A stretch of DNA of 64,000 nt from Forficula auricularia (Eukaryota > Arthropoda > Insecta > Dermaptera > Forficulidae): assembly GCA_024734495.1 (NCBI GenBank), contig JALMQS010000055.1:7001386-7065385 (forward strand). The letters are read 5' to 3'. Positions 25,494 to 34,809 of this stretch are shown piece by piece. The notes below the pieces were generated by a model that was not told the DNA's origin, did not search any database, and saw only the letters and a program-made list of their open reading frames with translations. A program made the position numbers and the translations under genes. The stretch's first letter is position 1, and every line of letters begins with the position of its first letter.

Positions 25494-28400
25494 AAACAAT
25501 GTTTTGACAATTTCAAAGTTAAATTTAATTTAATATTATATAGACAAGAAATTCTCAAAACTTAATTTTTGGTATTTTACGAAAATGTTGTCATTTTTTG
25601 TCTTAATTTATAGTCAAAATATTGATTACCAAATGTTTTTTTCATTTTCATTTGTTAATTTTTACTTTTTCTTGTACTGAGGTTTGGGGGGGGGGGGGGC
25701 TTCAGCCTCCTAGCCTCTCCAGTGGTTGCGCCACTGGTTAAGATTATAAAGATTATATCACATTTCTAAGTATAAATAAACACTTATAAAAAGGAAACTA
25801 TTATTATAATTACATGTTATGATTACTAATTTTGGTTTTAATCATTTTAAATCTTGCAAGAAGATTTGTCAAGGTCGACAGGTCTATTTTCCTACAGGAG
25901 TAAGCTATGTAGGCAAAATAAAGGAGAAAGAGACAAGCCACTACGGGCTAAAGCTAGAAGTAGTAACAACAATAGTTTACTACAAGGAAGAGGAAATAAG
26001 CAAGGGGAATAGGAAGAAAGAAGCCATGGGCGCCGGAAGGATTAATTTCAGGGGGTGCATCTGCATCTACACACAATACCAGAGGTGGGGAACCTGTGGC
26101 CTTAAGGCCACATGTGGCCTTTTTGAATTTCTTATGTGGCCTCGAAATGAATTTGAAATAAAGAAAAACTGAATTTAAAATAAAAAAAATTGAATTTAAA
26201 ATAAAAAAAAAATTGAATTTGAACAGCAATAACTTAATTTATCGGTATTGAAACTTATGTGTGGCCTCCTTTGTTACTGCTATTTTAAATGTGGCCTCTC
26301 AGGGTAAAAAGGTTCTTACCTCTGCACTATACTATTAACTAATAATATATAATTTATAATAGTGCATCCTTATAATTATAGGTAGGCATTAGCGGCGTGC
26401 GGTCCATGGATGCTGTGGATGCGGCGCATCCCTAAAATTTCAAATATGTAGAGTATTTTCATAAATTCAGGGGATCTTTAAATTTTCAAATTATTATTCG
26501 TTATTTAAAATATTTCTATAAAAATACATTTTTTTGTTTTGAAAAAGTATATTGGTTCTTGAAATGTTATAAAATTGTTGCATAGTTTAAAGGGGCAATT
26601 AAAATGAGTGATTTTCCAGAAAGGGTGCGATAGAAGATTTGAAGCCCCTTCCTGGTTTATCTTACAGTTCAAACAGGTCAAAGACAAGTCGAGACGAGTT
26701 TTGGTCTAATAAAAACTGTTCTCGCTGAGGAACTATTAAAATAGTAATAATACAAAAAAGGAATAAATAAAGATGATTCGAGCATCTTTGGACTAATCCA
26801 TTTTTAACAACTCTCAATATATAAGATCGGAAATAACTAAGAATCCTATAGCAATTGAATTAGGAGAACATTTTATTATAAGACGGGCTGATTCATTGTG
26901 GAAGATGGTCGATTTCCATCTCAGGGGCTTATGAATTTAAGATTTTCGTGTGGTGGCAAGGCATGCCTACAGATCAAATCAACCATCTGAAAATGTAGAA
27001 GAATTTTTCAGAATATCTATCTTCATCCCATATTTAGAATCTGTCATTTCTTCTCTGAGAAATCGATTTTCTTCAACACATAAAAAAGCATTTTCGCTTA
27101 TGCAGCTCCACCCAGAAAATATGAGAAAATTAGACAAATCTTAGCTATGACAGAAGATATAGACTTTACGGAGGTTTTCTACACAATTTTATTGCCGAAG
27201 CTAGCACGTGGAAAGAGATGTTTAAGACAAATGAAGCGAGTGATGCGGCCTTAAATGAAATCCTTATTGAATACGAAGATTATATTGCTCAAGCCAGTCC
27301 GTTTTATCCAGTGGTATGCGAGGCAATCAAAATTGGTCTAACTATTCCAGCAACAACATGTAGCATTGAACGAACATTTAGTAGGTTACGACGTGGAGTC
27401 GGTCAACGATGGGAAAAGCGAGGATAAACGGCCTGTGCATGCTCAGTGTTCACAGGACACTAAATTCATTGACAAGGTGATGATCAAATTTGGACACCTT
27501 AAGTTTTTATTCAAACAGTAACTTAATAAAAAAATTATTTCTTAATCTTTTTCTGTGTATTTTCTTTCATGACAGGGAGTGCAAGCCTGTCGGCTCCCAT
27601 GAAAATTATTAAATTATTAAATATTCTTGGGGGAAGATTTAATGAAGGAAGTTGGGGTGACGAGTCGTTAGAGAACCTAAGGAAAGAAGAAAATTAAAAG
27701 ACTAGCTTTTCCTTGGTTCTGTAGATGTTTTAAATCAGGGGTTCTCAACCCGGGTGGAATTAATCTGTGCACAAATTTCAAAAGTTTTAAAAAGCTTATT
27801 AAAGAACTGGCAAAAAAAACAGCCTCAGCTTTTTTATTAAATAAATATTACTTATATTTACCTCTAAATTAAAATATGATACCTTGTATTTTCAATATTA
27901 AAAGCATATTATTTGAAATAAAATTTTTGAGCTAGAAATTCCTGGAAAGGGTCGATTGGCGTTCTTACAAAAGTGCAGAAGGGGTTCAATGGAAGAAAAA
28001 GGTTGAGAGCTTCTGTTTTAAATATGGTTAATTGTCCATGTTAAAAATATGTATAGCAGAGATGAAAATAGGTCAAAGATATAGAAAGATTCATTAAATA
28101 ATAAAATAATACTCCCTCTGTCCCTAATAATAATAGCAGTTGACGAATTTAATTTTTCCCATAATAGCAAAAGAAATTAAACATAGAACGAAACATTTAT
28201 TAACAAAAAACTAGATTAAATTAAACATTAAATTAATAATATTATTCCTAATTTTTATTTTGAGTGTTTAGATATCATATAACATATACATATTTTATAT
28301 TCCCTTATAAATATTCACTTGCTACTATTATTATGGGTCATAGGTTGTAATAATTTTACCGATTCATTAGTACTATGGTGGTGGAATAGTTTATTGAACT

Positions 28401-31400
28401 TTTTGAAATAAACTACATTATACAAAGTTTAATAATATTTATTGAAACACTAACAAATATACACAAACACACTACGTTTCTATAACATTTGTGTTAATGT
28501 TTCAATAAATATATTGATTAAACAATGCATAATGTGGTTTATTTCAAAAAGTTCTAATAATAATAATTTACAATGATTGCCACTACATTTTTTTTTCTAC
28601 AATAAGCTTCTTGTAAATTTCTGATCTACTATCCTATTATATGGGAAATTTTACACTTGGCCGAAGCTTTTTTTGTTTATTTTTCTAAATCCAAAATTCG
28701 ACTCTTTTTACTATTATATTATTTTAATAAATATCTATAAGTAATCAATGAATGATAAAGCTATCATTTGTCAAAGATTATCTTAAATGTATGACAGTAG
28801 TCGAAGATGTATTGATTTCATTTGAACTTTGTTCGCTTAGCATCTCTAATTACTGATAGTAATTTACAAATTAGGTAATAAGAAAATATGCTATCTCTCT
28901 TACTTTGATGCTGTTCAAGTTTATAAAGGATTACTTTTGTTTTCTTTAACTTTTCAAAAATTTATTTTGCCAAACTACTCTATTCATTTTTAGTAGGGAG
29001 TCTAAATATTTGCAGCCCTTATCTTTGGATTTTGCACTCAAAATATTATCGATTGTACTTATTAATATAACTTCCTAAATCTTCTAATTTTTCAAAAATT
29101 AAGAAGAATTTTCTTTCTCTTTTAATAATGAAATATTGATAAGAAGAATAAGGAAGTTATATTATTATTTTTTGATAAATAATTATTTTGTATTGATTTC
29201 CACTTTACGATCACTAATATTCTTATATACAAATATTTTATTTATTTATTTATTTATCCAGAAAAATACACAACATACAATTATGTCGTGTCCTATAGAG
29301 TTTTTTTTTTTTTTTTTTTTATTTATTGATATTGATGTGAGAAGGTGCATCCCTTAAAGGACTGTATGGGCTGGCCCCTCCATCGTGAAAAGAACAGAGT
29401 AGAAGGAAAGAAGCCAGGATCACGTGCCAAATCTCAAAAAGTTAGATACAATCCAATATCCAATTTACTAAGTTTTTAGGGGCTTGACTATTCAACTCTA
29501 CATATCTCTGATAGATATTTAATTATTAATTTAACTTTCCTTCAGTCCACAGAGAAATTATTTAATTTTATATAGTCAGAACTTTGAGTGGTAAATTTCT
29601 CTATGATATAGGTGGGGGAAATAAATTATACTTGGTAATATCAATTTTTTTTAAATATTCTTTATTAGTTGCTAGTAGAATAAATTTTTTTTTTAAATTG
29701 TTTTGGAGTTGTAAAGATTGTCTGTGAGACTGATGATGGCACATTGTTGTCGAAACGTCTCTCAATGACAATAAAGAATATTAAAAAAAAAAAAAATTAT
29801 GATCAAGTATAATTGATTATCCCAACCTATATCATAGAGAAATTTACCACTCAAAGTTCTGACTATATACAATTATTAAGTTAACTTTTTTATTAATTTT
29901 AGCAAGTAAAAAAAAACATGCTCAATAAAAGTTTCTTAAAGTTTATTTTATTTATTACACTTCATGTTATATGTACTTATATTCCTTTTTTGCTTTTCTT
30001 TGTTTTTTTCACTAGCATAATTAGTATGAGGAAGTAATGTAATTGTGCAGAAAAAATTAGTATTAACATTAAAAATGCACATAACGAGGCTATGCATAAA
30101 AAAGTGACTGAAAAAATCGCTGAAGAAAAATCAAAACAAGATTTTCACTTATAAAATCCCTTTCTTTGAAATCATACTATTTTCGCTGTTTTTTCGAAAT
30201 ATTTTAAAAACAACTCAAGACAAATATAGTGATCTTGAAAAAAGATATTTTAACAAATTATTATTTTGTTGTTGTCATAAATATACGTATATTCGTATAT
30301 ACCTTATGTATATTATGGGTGTATATTAATTTGTATCTAACAGAGCACACTCTCTTTGATTTACTTTTAATACTCTCGGCAAGAAAATTTTTACAATTAA
30401 TTCGTGAAAATCTCTGTGTGTTTGTACGTAATTTTGTGAGAGAGTGCGTGGGCAAATTTATTACGCTCTTAACAACTAATAAGTAGAGACCGGATTCCTA
30501 TGTAATTGCATATTTTTTTTCCGCCACACACGACCCAGGAGATCAATTATCTATCCGAATCATGCATCTAGGATACTGTGGGTTAAATTTTATACTGCAT
30601 ATTTTTGCATATTTGAGTAATAATGCATAAAATTACATATTTGAAGGATATTGCATAAAATTGCATATTTCGTGCCAAATACAGAGCTTTTAAAAGTAAT
30701 TTTTTGGTGAAAGAATGAAAAAAAGATTAAATATAAAACAGGGGAGGACACTTATTTAAATTAGAAGAGGCCTCAACGACACGAAGGGCAGTGTCGGACT
30801 ACGAAGTAGGAAGTTGGATTATAAAGGATGTAAACAACCTACTAAACAACAACCCACTCATTTTCTTATTATTCACTTGTACTATACAGCTACTATATTC
30901 TACAGGAAAATGATGAAATCTTTCAATATTTTTCTTCCAAAGTAAAAGTGTGTGGGGGGGGGTTTAAGTTCCTTTAAATTCATCCCCAGTACGTCTGTGG
31001 ATGTGGAGCGATCTTTTTCATCGTTTAAATCAATTTTAAGTGACCCTAGACATAATAACCTGAAGATAATTTAGAAAAATACTTGTGAACATAAATTATT
31101 CACAATTATAATAAAATGTTAATTATTTTTGAGATTCTTTGTTAATTGTTTAATTATTTCTTTATTTTTTTTAATGGCCTTCGGGAACTATAGCACTTTT
31201 TACCCATTGAGTGTTCGTAAAAGTGTGTTTAAATTAGTGTAGGGATCAGATTATAGCAGGTTAAATATTTGCATTGTTTTATTAGTTTATTATTTGTACG
31301 TCAATAAGAAAAGCTTGTTAATATAAAAAGATAAAAGCAATATAATACAATCGTGTCTGTTAAATAAAACTACCCTCCCCCCAGTATTTTTTCGATCATT

Positions 31401-32466
31401 TTTTGAAACATTATTATATTTATTATGTTGATTTTATTCAAGTGCACCTAATATTTTTCTGAGTTTAAAGATTTTCTAATATATTAAATGAAATGAGAAT
31501 TTTGTCCAATGTTTTATGCAAAGTACATATTGACACTTGGTATCTATAATTTACTTTATCATTTTATTTCTTTCATAGCACTCCTTCAAATATATATTCT
31601 TTTTGTCTTCAATTTTAATTTTTTAATCCACAAAAAAATTTATTTTTCCATTTTTTATTGCATATATTTGCAGATTTCATCGTATTCTGCATATTTCAGA
31701 ATTTTTAACTGCATATTTTGGCAGTTTTTACTCTATAAAAATCCGGTCTTTACTAATAAGGTAATAAGAATAGCAAAATAAAATTTCATATTAGTTATAT
31801 AATGAAATTAAAGATGGATTAAATTTTGAATGAAATTCGAACAAATTTACTTAAATTTTTTAGATATTTTGTAAAAAGTATACTTAGACCTTATATAAAT
31901 AGTTTTTTGCACGATAACAATATAATACATATTTCTTGGGTAATAGAAAAAAATTAAATAAATATTTATGAGGGCCAAGTAAAATCACATAGTATGTTTA
32001 GTCAAACAGATATTTCAATTTCAAAATCTAAATTTTCGTTTGTGGAATGAATACTAGTCCTAAACGAGAAGGTGGAAATTGTAAAAATAAAAATTAAATA
32101 ATTAATATAAAGCCAACTAGCCGGAATGCAAGTTGTGTACTTTAATTTGACTCTTGAGGGGCGAACATGTAAGTAAAAGAAATATATTTACTCAAATCGA
32201 AGATTAAAGTTGGCCTTAAATTATTTTTATTATAGATTTATAAATCAATATTATATAGGATTACCTTCTATATAATGTTTAAATTTTCAATCTATTTTCA
32301 AAAATTCAATACACTCACTTTTTTTTAATTAATTAATAATAATAAATCAATTCATCAATTTCATTAAAAAAAATTAGTTATATATGCTCACCACAAGAAT
32401 AAATGTTCCAAGAAACTCAGCAAACGCTGCTCGGAGATAGGAATTTCGTATACGTAAGATGTGCAT
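11279..32466 (-). CDS. Aquaglyceroporin (Glp-type aquaporin), complete, six coding exons
   Basis: A channel of the MIP/aquaporin family, expected to pass water, glycerol and other small uncharged solutes across the plasma membrane. Joining the exons at 32392-32466, 21192-21327, 18534-18671, 18354-18472, 14129-14346 and 11279-11408 gives one frame of 816 bases (271 residues), normal for the family. NPA box 1 is at about 75-77 (HLNPAITLA) and NPA box 2 at about 207-209 (GYAINPARDLGPR). The Asp at 211, right after NPAR, is the hallmark of glycerol facilitators. Family phrases LRAAFAEFLGTFILV, IFATYP and WVPVIGPHLGA are all present. The start is supported by an in-frame TAG eight codons upstream. 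All introns use GT...AG. The introns (11.1, 2.5, 0.06, 4.0 and 2.7 kb) are full of mobile DNA. Arthropod Glp genes can have alternative first exons, and others upstream cannot be excluded. Confidence 0.95.
11480..12112. repeat. Long inverted repeat, arms ~300 bp (aquaporin intron 5)
   Basis: The left arm (11480-11795) contains AAATTTCTCC, CAGAGTTTTGAGATATT and AATCAAAGAGG-type phrases. These return as reverse complements in the right arm (about 11820-12112). Transcription of the intron would give a near-continuous hairpin. No coding sequence. Confidence 0.82.
12430..13190. repeat. Inverted-repeat element, ~100-bp arms with GAAACGT hairpin
   Basis: The left arm (about 12433-12515) pairs with the right arm (about 13090-13190). 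Shared phrases are AACACGTTTATTCGAAACC and ACAAATTTACCATTGAAAAA in opposite orientation. Each arm holds a small hairpin of the GGGAG...CTCCC type next to GAAAC. The ~570-bp centre is AT-rich and non-coding. Confidence 0.75.
13589..14081. mobile_element. pogo/Tigger-like MITE (493 bp)
   Basis: Left end CAGTCGATACTCCATAATTC. The right end, read from outside, is CAGTCCACTCTGGATAATTC. TA dinucleotides flank both sides (13587-13588 and 14082-14083), as expected for the Tc1/mariner-pogo group. The ends carry the repeated ATAATTCGAA phrase typical of Tigger-like elements. Non-coding, and only ~50 bases from aquaporin exon 5. Confidence 0.82.
14129..14346 (-). CDS. Aquaglyceroporin exon 5 with NPA box 2
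   Basis: 218 bases encode helix 4-5 (VVGTAVLAIGAAAV), a loop, helix 5 (MGTVVLGIGLSLGINCGY) and the second half-helix INPARDLGPR. The donor is GTAAGT. It ends in phase 2. Confidence 0.95.
14427..15141 (+). mobile_element. Family-E element, copy 1
   Basis: Starts near CATACAGGGTATGGTCAAGT and ends near GATGGCCACATCAGAACGTG. Other near-full copies are at 32784 and 33604 (minus orientation) and at 49319 and 57340 (plus). The interior has G/C-runs and a GTTAGTCTGTCTGTTAG repeat. No transposase; class unknown. Confidence 0.75.
15250..15620. repeat. Repeat shared with 61422-61850
   Basis: Shares AAATTATACTTTTATTTAAAT and AATTTCGTTAAA phrases with the region at 61422-61850, where a CAGTGGCGTAAC end suggests a hAT-type element. 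Flanking GTATACTTTTGTGTAAAGTA at 15281 reappears inverted near 15585, so this copy lies in a loose inverted repeat. Confidence 0.5.
15897..16058. mobile_element. hAT-like MITE, family 1 copy 2 (162 bp)
   Basis: The same ends as the 4335 copy (GGGTGAACCGCGA and its complement) and the same GTGTACACCTACTTCCAC interior. Perfect 8-bp target duplications GCTTTTTG lie at 15889-15896 and 16059-16066. Confidence 0.9.
16165..16618. repeat. Nested inverted-repeat element (~450 bp)
   Basis: Outer arms share AAAGGGTTTATTCAGTCACA in opposite orientation. Inner arms share AAACTCAATATA...CGGGCTATTC. CTGAAGAT at 16360 is followed by a GGG...CCC hairpin and GAAG, another instance of the recurrent hairpin motif. 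Confidence 0.8.
16847..17202. repeat. Long inverted repeat, ~145-bp arms
   Basis: The left arm (16847-16994) and right arm (about 17057-17202) share, inverted, TTAAAGGATCGT-like, GACAAGACTTTGAATT and TGCAACTTCG-like phrases. The loop is about 60 bases. The short open frames here arise from the repeat. Confidence 0.75.
17203..18353. other. Aquaporin intron 4, no feature recognised
   Basis: AT-rich intron sequence. A ~55-bp direct repeat (AATTGTAATAAATTTTATTT) occurs at about 17280 and 17350. Nothing else is recognised. Confidence 0.5.
18354..18472 (-). CDS. Aquaglyceroporin exon 4
   Basis: 119 bases encode the extracellular loop region with a run of acidic residues (KIDPLDPDAPDET), then IFATYPMSYLTSGGAVLDQ. 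This matches the family's IFATYP...DQ segment before helix 5. It ends in phase 0. Confidence 0.93.
18534..18671 (-). CDS. Aquaglyceroporin exon 3 with NPA box 1
   Basis: 138 bases encode AHLNPAITLAFALCGKFP, with the first NPA box, and helix 3 (VIPYLVAQYLGGFLSAVVTW). It ends in phase 1. Only 61 bases separate it from exon 4, while its upstream intron holds a TTAA-type element and a hAT MITE. Confidence 0.94.
18742..19452. mobile_element. ~710-bp element with TTAAGGTAGTTG ends, copy 2
   Basis: Starts TTAAGCTAGTTGTTTC and ends GAAACAACTACCTTAA. Colinear with copies at 5853, 54013 and 58404. Lies in aquaporin intron 2 only about 70 bases upstream of exon 3. Confidence 0.85.
20174..20777. mobile_element. 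hAT-like MITE (604 bp)
   Basis: Ends CAGAGGTTCCCAAACT and AGTTTGGGAACCCCTG. Flanking 8-bp duplications are GGTTAGGC (20166-20173) and GGTTAGGT (20778-20785), seven of eight matching. Inside, a ~160-bp segment (CAAAGGGCCCCCCTGTGG) occurs twice in tandem. Non-coding; lies in aquaporin intron 2. Confidence 0.87.
21192..21327 (-). CDS. Aquaglyceroporin exon 2
   Basis: 136 bases encode LIGNCSVAQ (end of helix 1), an extracellular loop and helix 2 (IPFGYAVGVFVGVTVSIGIS). The acceptor is TTCCAG. The exon ends in phase 1 before GTCATA, a weak donor, but the reading frame joins exactly to exon 3. Confidence 0.92.
21640..22070. repeat. Two palindromic regions in aquaporin intron 1
   Basis: 21640-21770 is an inverted repeat with ~55-bp arms (GACATTTTCGTTTAAA on the right). 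21810-22070 is a run of imperfect palindromes built on CCTGCAATAT and ATATTATTGTAATA. No coding sequence. Confidence 0.65.
22071..23944. other. Aquaporin intron 1, no feature recognised
   Basis: About 1.9 kb of AT-rich sequence. The open frame at 23212-23430 is hydrophobic and low-complexity without a recognisable domain. I see no supported gene. Confidence 0.5.
23945..24235 (-). repeat. Family-E fragment
   Basis: Matches the terminal part of the 33604-34327 copy (ACTTAACCATACACCTTCTG, then TTTTTTAGTTTGAAAATATT), including the C- and G-runs. Both ends are truncated. Confidence 0.6.
24236..25422. other. Aquaporin intron 1, no supported gene
   Basis: The 76-codon frame at 24340-24570 has normal-looking amino acid use but no recognisable domain, splice context or polyadenylation signal, so I do not call it. 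The rest is AT-rich and without features. Confidence 0.45.
25423..25736. mobile_element. hAT-like MITE, family 2 short copy (314 bp)
   Basis: Ends CAGTGACGCAACCAGG and TGGTTGCGCCACTG, with imperfect 8-bp duplications ATCAAGAT (25415-25422) and GTTAAGAT (25737-25744). An (AC)n microsatellite at about 25457-25489 and a G-run at about 25686-25699 lie inside. It looks like an internal-deletion derivative of the 5685-8478 element, in the opposite orientation. Confidence 0.8.
26080..26324. mobile_element. hAT-like MITE (245 bp)
   Basis: Ends CAGAGGTGGGGAACC and GGTTCTTACCTCTG. Flanking 8-mers are CACAATAC (26072-26079) and CACTATAC (26325-26332). The phrase GTGGCCT is repeated inside. The surrounding sequence (GGGTGCATCTGCATC, CGGCGTGCGGTCC) looks like another degraded repeat. 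Confidence 0.82.
26890..27480 (+). pseudogene. Decayed hAT transposase (ZMYM/THAP-associated type)
   Basis: Translation gives pieces of a hAT transposase in separate frames. 26940-27144 reads VARHAYRSNQPSE and SLRNRFSS. 27195-27427 reads ASTWKEMFK and PATTCSIERTFSRLRR, the hAT C-terminal dimerisation motif. After a frameshift at about 27408 the frame continues MGKARINGLCMLSVHR up to TGA at 27478. The internal stop at 27142, the frameshift and the missing N-terminal half mean it cannot be functional. It lies in aquaporin intron 1 on the opposite strand to the gene. Confidence 0.85.
27736..28015. mobile_element. hAT-like MITE (280 bp)
   Basis: Ends CAGGGGTTCTCAACC and GGTTGAGAGCTTCTG. Perfect 8-bp duplications TTTTAAAT lie at 27728-27735 and 28016-28023. 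Non-coding. Confidence 0.88.
28396..28548. repeat. Inverted repeat, ~65-bp arms
   Basis: AACTTTTTGAAATAAACTACA on the left matches the complement of the right arm ending at about 28548. The middle shares TTATTGAAACA and TGTTTCAATAA. Confidence 0.75.
29301..29520 (-). repeat. Poly(A)-tailed retroelement-like repeat, copy 1
   Basis: A T-run at 29301-29320 (poly(A) on the minus strand) is followed by GATATTGATGTGAGAAGG and GGCTGGCCCCTCCATCGT. The same order appears inverted at 53780-53991, ending in an A-run. This fits the 3' part of a LINE- or SINE-type retroelement. Class not determined. Confidence 0.65.
29574..29873. repeat. Inverted repeat with CTGATGA...GAAACGTC hairpin
   Basis: Outer arms share TCAGAACTTTGAGTGGTAAA in opposite orientation (29577 and 29848). 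Near the centre CTGATGAT (29730) is followed by GGCA...TGTC and GAAACGTC (29752). A diverged relative lies at about 55015-55195. Confidence 0.8.
30484..31752. mobile_element. hAT element remnant with transposase tail (1269 bp)
   Basis: Ends TAGAGACCGGATT and AATCCGGTCTTTA are inverted repeats. Perfect 8-bp duplications CTAATAAG lie at 30476-30483 and 31753-31760. Both subterminal regions repeat GCATATTT. Inside, about 30997-31072 (+) encodes SVDVERSFSSFKSILSD, the C-terminal dimerisation motif of hAT transposases. The upstream catalytic part is gone, so this is an internally deleted, non-autonomous copy. Confidence 0.9.
30997..31072 (+). pseudogene. hAT transposase C-terminal fragment
   Basis: Reads PSTSVDVERSFSSF then KSILSDPRHNNLK in one frame. 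This is the conserved VERSFS region of the hAT dimerisation domain. No start codon or catalytic region is present. It lies inside the 30484-31752 element and is a different lineage from the 26890 pseudogene. Confidence 0.82.
32392..32466 (-). CDS. Aquaglyceroporin exon 1 (N-terminus)
   Basis: 75 bases encode 25 residues: a short basic leader (MHILRIRNS), then the start of membrane helix 1 (LRAAFAEFLGTFILV). It ends in phase 0 at GTG followed by the donor GTGAGC. An in-frame stop lies upstream at 32488-32490. Confidence 0.92.
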
Positions 32467-32783
32467 TGGTGTTAATCGAATTGACAACTAAGAGGTACTT
32501 AAGAAATCAAGAAGCGAGATCCACAGCACTTCACAGTCTGCTAATTCTTTTCCCCTCTCCTTTCAATCCTTTTGATCACAACAGGCATCATCATTTTCCA
32601 CTTGTCTCTTTTATTTTATTTTTCTACATTAATTATTATTTATCGTATGCCAGTTTACAGATTTCTACATTCATGATCATTTAAATAAACATATTTATTT
32701 TAAATTAAAGGAGACAATAAAAGAGTGTGTTTTATGCTGGAAAAATAATTTTTTTAATTACCTACTTAATAAATTAAAAATAA

Positions 32784-33600
32784 GCTGACGTGTTCTGATG
32801 TGGCCATCCATTTGACTTTACCATACAACCTGGCCCCTAAAATTACTTATAATCATGTAGGGGGGGGGGGGTTAGTTTTTGCATTTTTATACTTCTAATG
32901 TCCCAGTGATTATGTATAAAAAATTTGGTTGAGTTTGGTAAATGGCCAAGATTTTCATTTTTTGACCCCCTCCCCCCCTCATTTTGGGCGTTTAGTTTTT
33001 GCATTTTTAGACTTCTGGGGGTCCACTGATTATGTATACAAAATTTGGTTGAGTTTGGTAAATGGCCAAGATTTTCATTGTTTGACCCCCTCCCCCATTT
33101 CGGACGGTTAGTTTTTGCATTTTTAGACTTCTGGGGGTCCACTGATTATGTATACAAAATTTAGTTTAGTTTGCTCAAAAGGCCTAGATTTTTAATTTTA
33201 ACCCCCCCCTCTACCCCCCTTAATTTTGGGTCCATATGCACCAAAATCTAATCAGCTCTTAATCTCAATGGAGCAAAACTACGTATGAAATTTGGTTTCG
33301 ATTTTCACTCTAGTTTTTGTGCTAGCCCGTCCACAAAAATTTGGTAACGCACAGACTAATAGACAACCAAAAAACCAGACAGACTAACAGACATTTTGAC
33401 AAATCAATTATTATTTCGAAAAATATAATTTTTTCGATTTTCACTTATTAGAGCTTTTAAGTAGAGCGAAATGCCATGGTTTAGCTCAATCTAATCAAAA
33501 TAGTTTCAGCCGTTTTTGAGATATTTCGAAAACAAGAAGGAAAAATCCACTTTTTTCATGCACGATTACAATACTTGACCATACCGTATGGTAAAGTAAT
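32784..33600 (-). mobile_element. Family-E element, copy 2
   Basis: Begins CTGACGTGTTCTGATGTGG and ends CCGTATGGTAAAGTAAT, the reverse of copies 1, 4 and 5. An internal unit of ~120 bp (GGGTCCACTGATTATGTATA) is repeated about three times, so this copy has an expanded internal array. It lies just upstream of the aquaporin start codon. Confidence 0.78.
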
Positions 33601-33603
33601 AAA

Positions 33604-34327
33604 TTGACACGTTCTGATGTGGCCATCCTCTTGACTTTACCATACACTTCTGGTAGAGTTTGGTACAAGGGGCTAGATTTTCATTTTTTGACCCTACAAC
33701 CCCCCCCCCCCACCAATTTTGGACAGTTAGTTTTTATATTTTTTCGTCTTTTGATAGCCCACTAATTATGTATACAAAATATGGTTGAGTTTGCTCAAAT
33801 GGCCTACATTTTTATTTTTGACCCCCCCTTCCTAATTTTGGCTCCAGAAAAAAATATTTTCGTTAATATAGGTTAATTTTATAGTTTTTTTAGTTTGAAA
33901 ATATTATAATTTTAAATTTTAACCCCCACTCCCCCCCCTAAAATTTTGGGTCGAATGCACCAAAATCTAATCAGCTCTTAATCTCAATGCATCAAAACCA
34001 CATGTGAAATTTTCTTTTGATATTCAGACTAGTTTTTGAGCTAGCTCGTCCACAAAATTTGGTAACGGACAGACTAACAGACTAACAACCTAACAGAATA
34101 ACAGACTAACAGACATTTTGATAAAACAGTTATTATATCGAAAAATATAATTTTTTCGATGTTCACTTATTAGAGCTTTTTTATAGACTGAAATGCCATG
34201 GTTTCGCCCAATTTTTTTAATCAAAATAGTTTCAGCCGAGATATTTCAAATAAAAGAACAAAAAAAAAAAACACTTTTTTCATTCACGATTACAAACTTG
34301 ACCATACCCTGTATGGTAAAGTAAAAA
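33604..34327 (-). mobile_element. Family-E element, copy 3 (tandem with copy 2)
   Basis: Starts GACACGTTCTGATGTGG directly after copy 2, in the same orientation, and ends CCCTGTATGGTAAAGT. The head-to-tail pair suggests either target preference for its own end or a segmental duplication. Confidence 0.76.
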
Positions 34328-34809
34328 TTTTCCAGCAGAAGATACACTCTTTTTCTCTTCTTTAATTTATAAAAATTCTTCGGCAACAAAAACTTTCAAT
34401 TTTATCTATTTTAAGAAAAATCTATTTACGAGATAATTAATTAATTTCTAAATTTTAATCCTCTCTAGATACTTAAATGGCCATCAGAGCTAATTATAGA
34501 TAATGAACTTTCTTTTATGAAATTAAAATATCAAAATGTTTCTTCATTGGAGTTTTTTAATATGTATAATATTTAGGGCTCTAGACCAGTATTTATCTAA
34601 CTTCCCACATAAATTTCACCATTATAGCCTAACCCTTTGAGGGACAAAATTTATATAATGAATTAAAGAAGATTAATTTCCAACAGAAAAGTACAAACGA
34701 GTGAAATGTGTAAAATCAATAGTTTTGAAGTTAAAAGATATTACAATTTTGTAGAGTGAATGGACTTCCATCAGAGGACAAATAATGTGCTGATGGCCCG
34801 ATGATCGTC

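Noticed and set aside
29730..29760. Straight call of a functional hammerhead ribozyme
   Set aside because: An extra base follows CTGATGA, stem III cannot be formed from GAAACGTC as read, and the outer arms pair with each other; kept as a finding, not a feature.
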